Source: Lycocorax pyrrhopterus obiensis (Eukaryota; Chordata; Aves; Passeriformes; Paradisaeidae). Taken from it: a stretch of 64,000 nt of DNA. The stretch spans positions 62,818,441-62,882,440 of the forward strand of contig JACSVZ010000007.1 in NCBI GenBank assembly GCA_014706295.1, read 5' to 3'. The notes beneath the pieces are model-generated. The model was given only the letters and a program-made list of their open reading frames with translations, searched no databases and had not been told where the DNA came from. Shown one piece after another: positions 1-11,131 of the stretch. The first letter of the stretch is position 1; each line of letters begins with the position of its first letter. The translations under genes and the position numbers were made by a program.

Positions 1-105
1 TGTGGATGTGGCGCTTGGGGGCGCAGGGCAGTGGTGGCCTTGGGGATGGCTGGACTCGATCTTGGAGGGCTTTTCCAACCTCAATGGCTCCGATTCCCTT
101 TCCTG
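1..105 (+). mobile_element. CR1 LINE 3' end, cut by window edge
   Basis: The block 'ggctggactcgatcttggag' followed by 'ggcttttccaacctcaatgg' matches the classic avian CR1 3' end (tggactcgatgatcttggagg ... ttttccaacct). The element continues left of the window, so its 5' limit is unknown. It belongs to the same tail type as the copies near 29.4 kb and 63.6 kb and has no coding capacity. Confidence 0.8.
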
Positions 106-1874
106 GAATAAAAGCAGCTGCCTGGGGCACGTGGTGGCTCAGTCCCGTGGGATCAGGTCTGCTCCTCACGCAGCAGGAACAGCTCCTGGGGCTCTGCTTG
201 CAGAGCTCCTCCGTGGGGGTTTTTGCAGAGGTTTGAGCCTCTGGCTTTGGTCTAAAAGGTTTTGCAGCCCTCGTAATCTTCCTAAATCGCCACGGATGAG
301 TCCTGGTGTTGCATCCTGGCAATCCATCCCTGGATTTACAGCCCAAGGAATTTGCTTCTGGCCCATCTCGAGATCCCTGGCGGCTCTGCTGTGCCCCACG
401 AGGCTTCTGCAGGGGCTCTGTGCTGAAAACACTTCTGGCCTTGGAAGTTTTTCCAGGAAAGAGATCTGAGTTGCAGAAACTTTTAATCCTTTTATTTTTC
501 CTTGATGCTTTTCTGACTCCAGCAGAGATTTAGGAAGTGCTGCGGCCTTGGCAAAGATCAGTGGATAGCCTGGTAAAGAGAGACTCTAAATTTGCTGTTT
601 GGATGATTCCAGGGGGGAAAAGAGAGTTTGGAATGTTTAATTTAGTATTGAGCTAAGCTTCGTCATAAGGAGGGAGAAACCCCCATCTCAAATGAGAGAG
701 GAACCTTTTGTTTTTTTTTTCCTGAAGCCTTTAATTAAAACCCTGAATAATTACATTTGTCCCGCTTAGTGGAATATTGGAGCAGAGGGTGGGAAGCTCC
801 AGCTCTCTGCTACTCCAAAAAACCAGGCAGACACCTCTGTCTTTCCTATTTTTCCCTGCAAAGCTTTTTCCTCGTTTTCCAGCCTGGCTGTGTTTGGGAC
901 CGGCTTATCCTGATCCTTTTCCCTTGCTAACGCTGTTTTTGAGCACAAAGAGTTGTTTTTCATCCCCCTCTCGGCTGCCTTTTGCCAAGCACACGGAGAG
1001 GAGCTGCCGCAGCAATCCTGTTTTACCTCTCTGGAAATAAGGCAGCCAGAAACATTTTCTCCTTCTCGCTGGTTTAAATTTACAGAAGTGAACAATCATT
1101 TCTGCAGCCTCTGAGAGAGAAATGTGGGGGGAAACAAACCGATCTTATCGACTTTTCCAGCTGGAGCAGCGCAGGGAACATTACTTAGAGCTCCACCATG
1201 CTCAGCTCTAATCCCATGAGATGTCTTTGTTGATGCATAAGCTGTGACCTAAAATATTGACTTTATAAAGTAATTGAATCCCCGAATCATGTTTCAGATG
1301 AAAAGCACTTGACAAATGGCTCCGGGAAGGAGCTGAGCCCAAAGTGTGGCTGGAATGGGATTTACTCTGCTTGACTCCTGGTGGCCTCTCCGGAGCAGAG
1401 CACAGAGCAGGAGGCCCTGCTCCAGGTTTGGGGGGAATGACAGGGCAAGAAGAGGTTCTCCCATTTTTTTTCCTTTTTTTTTTCTCACAGGAAGAAGGAT
1501 AATAAATCCTTCAGGCCTTATAGAAGAGATGAGAACAGAGCACTTGTGCAGGGTGAACATTTCGGCACAGAGTGACGGGGTGGGGATTTGTGGGCGCTGA
1601 ACTTGCTCTCTTGATTTGGTTTTCATCCAAGGGGAGATGATATCCAGTTCCTGCATCAAATTTGAGTTTCAGAGGCTCCAAATCCCTGCCTGGCCTCTCT
1701 GTATGGGCCAGTTCATCCCAAGTGATCCCACCGCCCCAAGCAGAGCTGCTGCTGGACGGAGAAGGGGAGATGGAAATGGGGAAAGGATGCAAAGCCAAAG
1801 GACCATGGTGAGACTCTGGTATGGACCAGATCTCATCCCTGAGCCATTTCCCTGGATCTCAGGGATAGCTGGGG
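106..1874. other. Unassigned non-coding stretch
   Basis: No gene or recognisable repeat family. It holds short T-rich runs (around 709-720 and 1464-1490). From about 1200 to 1320 there is an AT-rich patch with 'gatgcataagctgtgac' and 'aatattgactttataaag' that has no repeat signature and might be single-copy regulatory sequence. Open frames here lack any recognisable domain and overlap on both strands. Confidence 0.5.
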
Positions 1875-2312
1875 CTGAGGGGGTGAAGATGAGGAGCTGA
1901 GGGGGTGAAGATGAGGCACTGAGGGGGTGAAGATGAGGGGCTGAGGAGTTGGAGTGCTGAGGGGTTGAAGATGAGGCGCTGAGGGGATGAAGATGAGGCG
2001 CTGAGGGGTTGAAGATGAGGCACTGAGGGGGAGGGGCTGAGGGGTGAAGCTGAGGGGATGTAGCTGAGGTGCTGAAAGGATGAAGATGAGATGCTGAGGG
2101 GATGAAGATGAGGGGCTGAGGGGGTGAAGATGAGGCACTGAGGGGGTGAAGATGAGGGGCTGAGGTGATGAAGATGAGATGCTGAGGGGGTGAAGATGAG
2201 GCACTGAGGGGACGAAGATGAGGCACTGAGGGGATGAAGATGAGGGGCTGAGGTGATGAAGGTGAGGCGCTGAGAGGGTGAAGGTGAGATGCTGAGGGGG
2301 TGAAGGTGCGGC
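1875..2312. repeat. 22-bp minisatellite, about 20 copies
   Basis: Tandem units of about 22 bp, typified by 'ctgagggggtgaagatgagg' plus two variable bases (ag, ca, gg or cg). About 20 units fit the span, with a shortened degenerate stretch around 1940-2060. Base changes are mainly at the 'ggggg/ggggt' step and the last two bases. Because 22 is not a multiple of 3 and the minus-strand unit contains no stop codon, all three minus frames stay open for 120-185 codons with a 22-residue period; these are not proteins. Confidence 0.95.
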
Positions 2313-3577
2313 GCTGGAGGAGGACTCTTGGTGAGAAATGATTTCACCCCAACCCTGAGGCCCAACGACCGTTCCCTCCTTCCTCTGCTCCTCACAACAA
2401 ATTCCCCTCCTTCGTGGAAGAGGCCATAATCATCTCATTATTCCAGACGGCTCCATTTACCCAAACCTTATTTCTGACTCCTAAATCGTTACCTTGCTCA
2501 TCCCACAACCACTGTTTTCCTTCCGAGCACGTTGACCCCGCCGCTTTCTTTCCCCCGCTCTTTTGCATAATGTTATAACAAGCATTTAAATAACTCCAAA
2601 GGTTCTGTCAGCTCTTGCTTTCATATCTCGCTGTCTCCATGGCAACTGGCTACTCTTCTCTGTCTACTTTCCCTTTTTTTTTTGGGTTTGAGTCCCTCAG
2701 TCCAGCAGCTGGAAGATGGAGTTGGTTTCTCCGCTCGTTTTGGATTCTCCCCTTGTTTGCCCTCGACGTTGAAGTGCTGCCCAAGTGTTGGTTTTGCTGC
2801 CGTGCTGTGATCATTATTTTCCCTCTTGGCCATTAGTGAGGACACTTGGAGCTGGGAGATGGAAATTTATTTTTCCATTTGTCCAATGTGCTGGAGGACG
2901 GGGAAATGTGCAGCGGTAATTACTGGGATTTGGAATTCCGGGCTGAAATTGGGATGCGTTGAGTTCAACTGAACTTTTCTTTGCAGAGTGTCCTCATCCC
3001 ACGCCCCTCGTTTGGGGCATGAAATCTCTTGCAGAAAATTTGATGACATTTTTGTCAAGGCACTTGTTTCAATTGAATCTTAATATCCCACATCCCTGTT
3101 AAAAACATAAATAACAATCCAGCATCCTTTACGTGGATCTGACAGACCCAGAGCATGGGCTGGGGAAACAAACTGCAAATCTTCCTGCAAATTGCTGGAA
3201 TGAACCTGGGAAGGACTAATCCAACGGGACTGTCTGCCACGGGCACGAATTCCAGCCCGTCTGGGGATGGAATCCATCCTGGCAAAGCGGGAGGGAACAG
3301 AAGGTAGCGGTGGCAGCTCGCAGTTGCTGCCAGTCTGCGTTTCCATCTGCAGGGAGCTGCTCTTGATGAGACTAAAAGGCAAAGGAAAGAATTCCAGGCA
3401 GGCTGCTCATTTCCCTTCCCCCAAACACGACGTGCTGACCCCGCTGCCGTGTGGGAGCGGCGCGGTCGGCGACGCAGATGGAGCTGAAAGCCCTGAACAA
3501 ACAGGACAGCGAAAGCTCCTGGCTTTTTATTGCTGTTTATTGCTCAGAAATGGGCTGTTGGGGGCTGCTGGTCAGCC
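2313..3577. other. Unassigned non-coding stretch
   Basis: No gene or repeat recognised. A compact AT-rich segment at about 2540-2650 contains 'cttttgcataatgttataac' and 'ctccatggcaactgg', resembling octamer-type and RFX X-box-type words; this is only a resemblance. The rest has no visible structure. Confidence 0.4.
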
Positions 3578-3690
3578 ACAGGATCGTGGAATCATGGGAT
3601 GGTTTGGGTGGGAAGGGACCTGGAAGACCTTCCACTATCCCAGGTAGCTCCAAGCCATGTCCAACCTGGCCTTGGACAACCTTGGCCTTG
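3578..3690 (-). mobile_element. CR1 LINE 3' end, inverted
   Basis: Read on the plus strand this is the reverse complement of the common CR1 tail: 'ggtttgggtgggaagggacc', then 'cttccactatcccaggtagc', then 'tccaacctggccttggacaa'. The element's 3' end is on the left next to 'atcgtggaatcatggg', the remnant of the terminal short repeat. It runs directly into a local duplication on its right side. Confidence 0.85.
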
Positions 3691-4060
3691 TCAGTCTCAG
3701 GAATGTTGGCATTATTGGATCATGGAAGAGAAACAATCCCAGTGGAGGAAGAAATCACCAGCAGAAGAAAAGAACAAAGTTCATTGAAGCAGCTGGAGCT
3801 GAGCGAGGCCATTCAGGCTCCAAGCCCTGTCCAGCCCGGCCTTGGACACTTCCAGGCTGCACTCTGGGTATCCCATACTGTGGGAAGCAGCAAACTCTGG
3901 GATTTCCTTATGTATTAGACCTCAGTCTCAGGAATGTTGGCATTATTGGATCAAGGAAGAGAAACAATCCCAGCCGAGGAAGAAAAGAACAAGGAAATCA
4001 TTAAAGCAGCTGAAGCCGAGTGAGTCCGTTCAGGCTTCTGAGCCTTCTCCACTGACTCCA
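3691..4060. repeat. Two-copy tandem duplication, period 231 bp
   Basis: The phrase 'tcagtctcaggaatgttggc' starts at 3691 and again at 3922. Both copies continue with 'attattggatca', 'ggaagagaaacaatcccag' and a purine-rich run with 'aagaaaagaacaa', then 'aagcagctg'. Copy 1 additionally holds an inverted CR1 tail piece, 'cggccttggacacttccagg', near 3837-3857. The copies differ by scattered substitutions and a shortened purine tract, so the duplication is not recent. Confidence 0.85.
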
Positions 4061-4614
4061 GGAAGCTCCTGACTGGTGTTTCCTTCTCTGATTGCAGCCC
4101 CTGATCGATGCCCCTGGGGCAGCTCTCGCTTTCTCCACACTCACGGTGTCAGGGGCCTGTTCGGACACAGCTGTGCTATTTGGGAAATGTATTTTTGTGA
4201 TGAAGGGAAATTCTGAAGAACCCTCACAGTCCCAGACCACCCCTGGCTGGGGCTGTCACCACCTCCTGGAGAAAGAAGCTGAAGCAAACAAAACTGTGAA
4301 GAGAAACCCTTCTCCTCAAGGAACGTCGAGGAGGAAGATGCCGGGATGAGCCAGCCTTCATCACTCTGTTCCTCCGCTGATCCATGGATTTGGCTGAATG
4401 TGCAGCCTCACAATTGCTTTTCCAAGCACATTTAGGAGGATCTTTGCAGCTGCTTTACTCCTGAGGAGGAATGGGAATGCTCTGAGTGCAGCTCCCGGCT
4501 GATCCTGGAGCAGAAGAGTGTGGGGCAGCTGTGTCAGGAGATGGACTGATTGGGGGCTGAGAGCAGCACCCCAAAAATTTGTCAGAGGTTTAACCCATTG
4601 TGACTGCTGGGACA
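4061..4614. other. Unassigned non-coding stretch
   Basis: No gene, repeat family or regulatory motif that I can support. Short open frames overlap on both strands without recognisable motifs. Confidence 0.4.
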
Positions 4615-4912
4615 ACAGAGGAGATGGAGAGGGGCTTTGGACAAGTGACAGAACACAGGGAATGGCTTCCCACTGCCAGAGGGCAGGGATAGGTGGGATA
4701 TTGGGAAGGAATTCCTGGCTGGGAGGGTGGGGAGGCCCTGGAATGGAATTCCCAGAGAAGCTGTGGCTGCCCCTGGATCCCTGGCAGTGTCCAAGGCCAG
4801 ACTGGACGGGGCTTGGAGCAGCCTGGGACAGTGGAAGGTGTCCCTGCCCATGGCAGGGGTGGGACGGGATGAGCTTTAAGGTCCCTTCCACCCAAACCAT
4901 TCTGGGGTTCCC
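4615..4912 (+). mobile_element. CR1 LINE 3' end
   Basis: Near-complete copy of the common tail in order: 'cacagggaatggcttcccac', 'gatattgggaaggaattcct', 'cccagagaagctgtggctgc', 'ggatccctggcagtgtccaa', 'agcagcctgggacagtggaa', 'tgcccatggcaggggtggga' and the end 'cccttccacccaaaccattc'. It covers the last part of the LINE including the 3' UTR and is 5' truncated. The open frames running antisense to it are a by-product of its GC-rich sequence. Confidence 0.92.
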
Positions 4913-6089
4913 TCACAAACAGCACAAACACAACAAGAGAACGATATAAAGCCCCAGCGCAAAGTTTTTCCCTCTCTTTCCGTTCTCTGGGAAATTGGTG
5001 CATTCATTAATTCACAGCACTTTGTGCTCTGTATCCATTCAGTGCCTCCCTGCAAAGCTGAAGACACTTGAAAAAGCTGCTCTCGTTCACATCTGAGCTG
5101 ATTTTTGGGGGCAGAGGAACGAGAGCGTGTCTGCAGTCGCTCTCCCTTTCATTTCTACCTGCCCAAGTGCCACCTCTGGTACGTCAGAGTCTCCGAAGCA
5201 GCGAGGGAAGTGCTGCTGGAGCGGTGCCAGGAGATTTTCCACGCTCAGCAGCAGCGCCGTGCCCCGTGTGAGGCTGGTGCTGCCAGTCTGCTCCGTGCCT
5301 GCTCTCCCAGAGCTCCCATTTCCTGGCAGGAAGGTGGGAATCAAAGCCCAGGCTGGATTAATGGAGGTGGACACTCCGGCGCTCTCCATCTGCGATTCCC
5401 CGTGGGAATGCTGGCAGGGCCGGCTCGTTCAGGAGCCCGGTGTGAGCTGACAGAGCAGCTTCCCCAGAACACGCTGCTGGTGCTGCTCTCTGCACAGGGC
5501 AGTCATGTTCCATGTGGATAATTGGAATTGCATCACTGATTACATCAAATGCCTCCCTGCCTTTCCCGGCAGCAGCGACGGCGCTGAGCTCGGCTTAAAC
5601 AGGAGCAAAGCATGTGCTGGTGGCTGGGCCGGGCCTAAAGCCTGGGGGTGCTCTGTGCATGGTGATCCATTTCCCGGGGGAACCTGTTCCTAAATCCGAG
5701 CTAAACCTTCCCAGCCATTCCCTGGGTCCTGTCCCTGTCACAGATCGGAGCTGCAGATCCTGGTGAGTTTCCCCTCAATCCCTTTTTCTCGGGGCTGAAC
5801 AAACCAAGTGGCTCCTTGCTGCAGTGTCCGCTGCTGCACAGGGAGTGTGGGCTGCTCTGTCACCTTCTGCTGAGTATTTTCCTTTTCTGTCCCCTTCTGC
5901 TGAGAATTTTCCTTGTTTTTTTTAATTTCCACAAGGTACCTGCTCCCAGGGCCCAGGGAACTGTGCAGTGATTCTCGGAGCAGAGCCCCCGCCACCAGCC
6001 CTGCTGAAACATCGCCTCCTGTCCTGATGGATCCCTCAGGAATTATCGGAACACTTTGAGCATTTTTAGTGCCTGAATGTTCTCCCTCA
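4913..6089. other. Unassigned non-coding stretch
   Basis: No gene recognised. The segment around 5130-5480 is richer in G+C and CpG than its surroundings and has overlapping frames on both strands, but no domain or plausible exon structure could be identified. A doubled phrase 'tttccttttctgtccccttctgctgag' type repeat lies near 5860-5910, where a 30-bp unit occurs about twice. Confidence 0.4.
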
Positions 6090-6327
6090 TCTGCCTGAGG
6101 GTCTGGAAAACTTCCTTGTTTTCTTCCCCCCAAGCGTGGTGGGCACTGCTCAGGCTCCCCAGGGAATGGGCACATTCCCAAGGCTGCCAGAGCTCCAGGA
6201 GCGTTTGGGCACCGCTCCCAGGGATGCCCGGGGTGGGATTGTTGGGGTGTCCGTGCAGGGCCATGATCACTGATCCTGATGGATCCCTTCCAGCTGGGGA
6301 TATTCCATGTTTCCATGATTCTGTACG
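6090..6327 (+). mobile_element. CR1 LINE 3' end, second tail type
   Basis: Different tail from the most common one: 'gtggtgggcactgctcaggc', 'tccccagggaatgggcac', 'gctgccagagctccaggagc', 'gggatgcccggggtgggatt', 'gttggggtgtccgtgcaggg', then 'gatcccttccagctggggat' and the end 'attccatgtttccatgattc'. This matches the CR1 subfamily ending '...cccttccaactcaggatatt'. A better-preserved relative lies at 21431-21668. Confidence 0.88.
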
Positions 6328-6437
6328 TTCTTGGGAGCTGCAAAACCATTTCCCATCCTGGCTTCGCGTCCATTTGGGTGAGGTTTGCAGGGAGAGTGGC
6401 TGAAGAGAACTGATGCCATCCAACAAATCAAATTTGT

Positions 6438-6460
6438 CATTAAATTAAATTAAATTAAAG
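6438..6460. repeat. (ATTAA)n microsatellite
   Basis: Four to five units of the pentamer 'attaa' in a row. A similar array with one length variant occurs at 37463-37503. Confidence 0.8.
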
Positions 6461-9400
6461 GGAAGGGAGAGACTCTGCAGCCTTCTGTTCGCAGGTAAGA
6501 GGGACCAAGCAGGGCATGGACGAGAATTTGGCCCATCTGAAGCAAAAATGGCCCAAAGGGACTGGCCAAAATCTTGTTGGGGTGTGTTTGTGGCACCATG
6601 ATGTGATCTGGTGCTCAGGTTTAACTCCTGGGTTGGGTGGGGCCCCAGTTCCTGCCTGCTCAGTGTGGATCTGCTTCCCTTGGGGTTTTCCCGCTGTGCG
6701 ACGAAGCCGATGAATGTCACTGCATGCCAAGAGCAGTTCAAGTGCATTTTCCTGGTAGTTACCCCTCTGGTTTGTCTGGATTTTGGCCGAACGGAGGAAT
6801 TGGGAGCCAAACCTTGGCCCTGTGTTGCGTCTCCTGCTGCAACATCTTCTGTGAGGCCACTTCCCAAAAACCTTCCTCCCTCCCTGGTGACCGTGGATCA
6901 GGGTTGGTATTTCTGGCAATGCCCAAAACGCGACTTTTTCTTGGTGTGTGAACGCAACCTCGGCTCTGCAGCAGCTGCTTCTGGGATGATTATGGAAAAA
7001 CCAGCAGGAGATGTTAATGTGGGAAAAATAAACTGCTCCTGGAATTCAGAGTGAGGCCGAAGGCAGGAGGGGGCTGAGGAAGCAAGGACAGGGGTCCCCA
7101 GGTGGGAGCTGTCTGTGAGTGATGGTTTGAAGGTGACAGCTGCAGCCCTTGGGGGATCCAGGTCAGGCACTGCAATTCCTGCCTGGATTGAGGTGAGGGG
7201 ATTTGTCCTTCCCTGTGGAGATCATCTGGCAGCAGGAGAAGGGAGGAGGAGGAGGATGAGGGGGAAATTGTGGGGTTCGGCTGGAGGGAGAAGTGTTGGG
7301 ATGGAGCTGGAGGCTGCGCTGGGCCAGGGGTACCTGTGGTTCTTGGAAGATGCTGGATCCTGTGGGATCTCCTGGAGAGATCCTGGTGGGATCGGGGTTC
7401 TGGAATGCATGGAGCAGCCTCTGTTTGACCTGAAACTGGATTTTCCAAAGAGAATTCTGATGGGGGCAGCTTTGGAAGCTTCGTGCTGAGCACGCGATGT
7501 TGTCCCAGGAAATGAGCTCCCTTTGGATATTTTTAGATCACATTGGCTGAAAAACAAAGTTTTCCAAGGAAAGCTTGGGATGTGAGAAACACCTTTTGCT
7601 TGATAGAAACTTCGGACCTCTTTTTGGGAGGGAGGGAATAAATCACAGCGGAAGAAAATAAAATCACAGCTTAAAGAAAACTTCCTCCCATTTTTTACCG
7701 TTCTCTTCAGGGTCTGCATTTTAAATTATTTTATTTGCTTTTTTTTTTTAGGGGGAAGAAAAAAGCCCCTTCCTGACAGCTCCCGCAAGTGGCACCACTT
7801 TTCTCCTCATAGAATCTGTTTGGGAACTTGGAGCTTTCCCTTGTGGAGCTTTTTATCCTTTTTTATCATGTTTTTGCTTTTCCTGTGGTTCTGTCAGAGC
7901 TCTGCAGGGCTCTGGGTCCCCTCACATCCCTCACGCCATGGAAATGATCAAAAGCTGAGATTTCCACCTGAAGTTGTGCATTTGAAGGGAGCTGCCCACT
8001 CCAAATATCCAAACTTAGAGATTTGATGGAGGAGAAAAAAGCTTGGGAAGAGGTTTGAGCAAGGAATTGGGAATATAAAGCTGTGGATGAGCCAGAGAGG
8101 CATCTTTGGAAGGAGGAGCTGGATTCTCCTTGGCAGGTGGTGGAGCTGAGCTGGGTCTGTGTTTTCCAGCTTCTGGCTGGGTTCAGGTGCTCCAGGGATT
8201 AATTATTCCCTAAAACTTGAAATCTTCATCCCACAGCTCCCTGCTGGCAGCGTTCTCCTGCTCCCCAATTCCCTCTCCCGTTGCCTCCGCAGGAGGGGTC
8301 GGCTAAAAACGCTGATGGGAAAATCATTAATTTTTATTTTTATTATTTTTATTTTTTTCCCCTTAACAAATTAGAGCTGGGGAGTAATTTAAATAACTCC
8401 CAAATCTGCTGATCAGCAAATCAAGCTCGTTAGTGCTGCTGCCCGTGCGCGCGAGCTGCACACGCACGCGGCAACGAGGTTCATTTGCCATTCCGCAGAA
8501 ATTAAAGGGATGGGATCATTAAAAACAAACTTGTCGTTCTTCTGCTGGTGCTTTCATTAATAAAATAAACCCTGGGATGGAGAAATGGCGAGCTGGCTTC
8601 TCTCTGTAGGTTTGCAAAGCGGGGAAGATCCAAATAATTAGGTCCAAGCAGGGCCTGGCTCCAGGCGAGCCTTTGCTGTGTGGAATTCCACGTCTCGGAT
8701 CCTTGAAGGGGAAAGAAATCTGCTTTTTTTCCTGGGATTTCAGGATGTTTCAGCTGTGACCTCTGCCTTCGTGGTCCTGTTCCTTCAGAGAGGAGGCTGA
8801 GTTGGTTCATTAATCACCGGCAGCACAATTTGGGGGAGAAAAGCTCAGTGCTCCTGCTGGAGCTGTCCCAGCCTCTCCCAAATCCCTTTGACATTCAAAG
8901 CACTTCCCGCTGTCCTCGGAGCTCAGGGAATAGCGGAAAATCCCTGGACAGGATCCGCTCCCCGTGCCCAGCCATGTGGGAAGGCATTTTGGGTGGAAAT
9001 TCTGGGATAAATTGCAAATCCAGCTTTGCAGCTCCCACAAAGGAGCCTGGTGAGGATCTCTGGGAATTCCTGGGGTTTCAGAACTCCCCATCCAAAGTCC
9101 TGGCACGTTCAGCTCCTTGACCTCCTCTTTCCAGCGGGACAGGATGGAGACCCCATGTGCACCAGGCTGCATCGTTTGGGAGAAAAGTGGTTTTTAATGA
9201 CCAATCCTCAGGGAATTTCCTTCCAGTCCACTTTGGCTCAAAAGCTGGGCTCAGGTAGAGGAAGGATTTTCCCTCTGGTTTTCCCGAGTGCAGTGGAAAT
9301 GTCCCTTTGGCAGTGGCAATCCTCTCTCATTAATATCTTAATTTCTACTGGCTTTAGTTCAAATCTCCGTGAAATTCAGTCTAGAAGTGAACGTTGGAGG

Positions 9401-11010
9401 GGAAATCCAGGACAAGGATTCTCTGGGAGAAATTGGGAAGTTACTGCAGTTCTTAAAACCTGCTTGACTTCTGCATCCAGGGATGAGTTGGTGTCCAGGG
9501 AACCGGGATGTGCCCTGGGAAGGCCCTCCTGGAAATTTGTGCTGAATCCAGCAATTTGATTAACTTGTTCTTTCCTTAAATCAATTATATTTGATCTATT
9601 CCTAACCCTTTTGTTCTGCACAAGGAAGAAACCTCCCAGTTTTGGATGAAGTTGTGATTTTCTGTGCTTTGGAGCTCGGTTTGTAACAGCTGCTGTTCAG
9701 AAAGGTTCTGGGGAGGTTTAACTTTGTGTTTTTCAAAGATTCCCAAGTAATCTGCCCCATTTGGCCTCAGGAATGGTTAATTCAGGATCTTCAGGCAATG
9801 CCACCACCCAGCTCCCAGGACTCAGGGCTGGTTTTTCCTGGAGAGTGGTGCTAAACTAAGGGATAATTTCCTGTTTTTAGGTAGCAAACGATATCAACCT
9901 TTTGCAGTGATGTCCTTGGCAGGGAATATTCCAGCAGGGAATTTTGGGGTCATGCATCTGGGATTGGAATGGCTGATTAGAAGGATGCTCCTGTCCTTCA
10001 CCTCTGCTCGATGATTTTTTTTTGAAGCTGCCCATCTTTCAGGAATTACCCCGAGCCCAGTCGCTGCCGAGGCTTCATGAGGTCCCTCTAACCTTTTTCC
10101 TAGGATGAAACGACTCCTCCACGTTATCCCTTGAATCCACAGCAATTCCTGGGAGTTCAGCCCTTCTTGGGATGTCGGCTGGAGCGGCGAAGCCACAGGG
10201 TTTTTGTGGGATCTCTGTCAGCGCCATTCCAGCCTCTCTTCTCCGTGGTGGGAGATTCCGGCCCCATCCCGTGTTCCATGTGGGACCTCGTGGAAAGGGA
10301 GGGGAAGGGACCTTTGGGAGGGAGGGTTTTTTTTAGGGAAGGCTGTCCCCATCCCCACCTTGCTGCCTTCCCTTCCCTGCCCCGTCTGCAAGCACAGGCT
10401 TGGCCTCCGATCCCGCTGGCACCAAAATGAACATTTAATTATCTGCAGGCAGATCCCTCCCTTTGCTTCCATTCCTGCGGCTGCATTTGCCCTCAGCCCT
10501 CCAGGGATTTCATGGCATCCAACTCTGATTTTTCTGCTGAGTAGAACATGGCATTCCTTCAGCGCCTCCCTCTGCTAAAAAGGTCTCCTAAAAAGGAGCA
10601 ATTTGTCACTCTTTGGCCCAGGTGAGCTTTTTTTTGCCCGTCTGAGCATATTTTCCCTCAGCATTTGCTTTCCCTCCTAATTTCCAGTGGAACATTGCTT
10701 GGCTTCTCTCCTGCCTTGCCACTATAAATTCTCCTGAACACAGGGAGACGAGTGCTGAGGATTATTAAGCACGTTGGAAGGAGCACCAGAGCAGGGCCTG
10801 ACTTGCATTTTCAGCCACGCTCCGAACAGGGAATGTCTTCTGGGATAAAAGTTATGTTTACACTCAGCTGCTAATTAGTGCTAGCAGTGTAATTATGTAA
10901 CTGATGAAACAGGACCGCAATTTTGGATTTGAAGGCTTTTTGCATCGTAAGCAGGGAGCTCAAAAAAAGCCAACCCCACCATGGGGAGTGTTGTTTAATT
11001 CCGCTTAAGT
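6461..11010. other. Long repeat-poor non-coding stretch
   Basis: About 4.5 kb without a CR1 copy. No gene was recognised; frames up to 177 codons occur but overlap on both strands and carry no known motif. Visible details: a T/A-rich run 'tttttatttttattattttt' near 8330-8360; a short CpG burst 'cccgtgcgcgcgagctgcac' near 8445-8475; a GGA-rich purine run near 7240-7265; and a promising AT-rich segment at 10725-10920, listed separately. Confidence 0.5.
10725..10920. other. Candidate conserved non-coding segment
   Basis: Repeat-free segment with 'ggattattaagcacgttgg', 'ataaaagttatgtttacact' and 'cagctgctaattagtgctag' followed by 'gtgtaattatgtaac'. Closely spaced TAAT and ATTA cores without microsatellite structure are typical of developmental enhancers. 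This is inference from composition only; alignment across birds would decide. Confidence 0.25.
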
Positions 11011-11131
11011 TCATGGAATCCCAGAATCCCAGACTGGTTTGGGTTGGAAGGGGCCTTAAAGCCCATCTTGTTTCACCCCTTGGACACTTTCCATCACCCC
11101 AGGTTGCTCCAAGCCCTATCCAAGCTGGCCC
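11011..11131 (-). mobile_element. CR1 LINE 3' end, inverted
   Basis: Reverse complement of the common tail: 'tcatggaatcccagaatccc', 'ggtttgggttggaaggggcc', 'ttaaagcccatcttgtttca', 'caggttgctccaagccctat'. The internal 'gccatgggcaggg' hairpin block is replaced by a short deletion, 'ccccttggacactttccatc'. Confidence 0.85.

Noticed and set aside
1669..2395. Three overlapping minus-strand frames of 123-185 codons rich in P, S, H and L
   Set aside because: They are the three phases of the 22-bp minisatellite, which lacks stops on that strand. A real gene would use one phase only.
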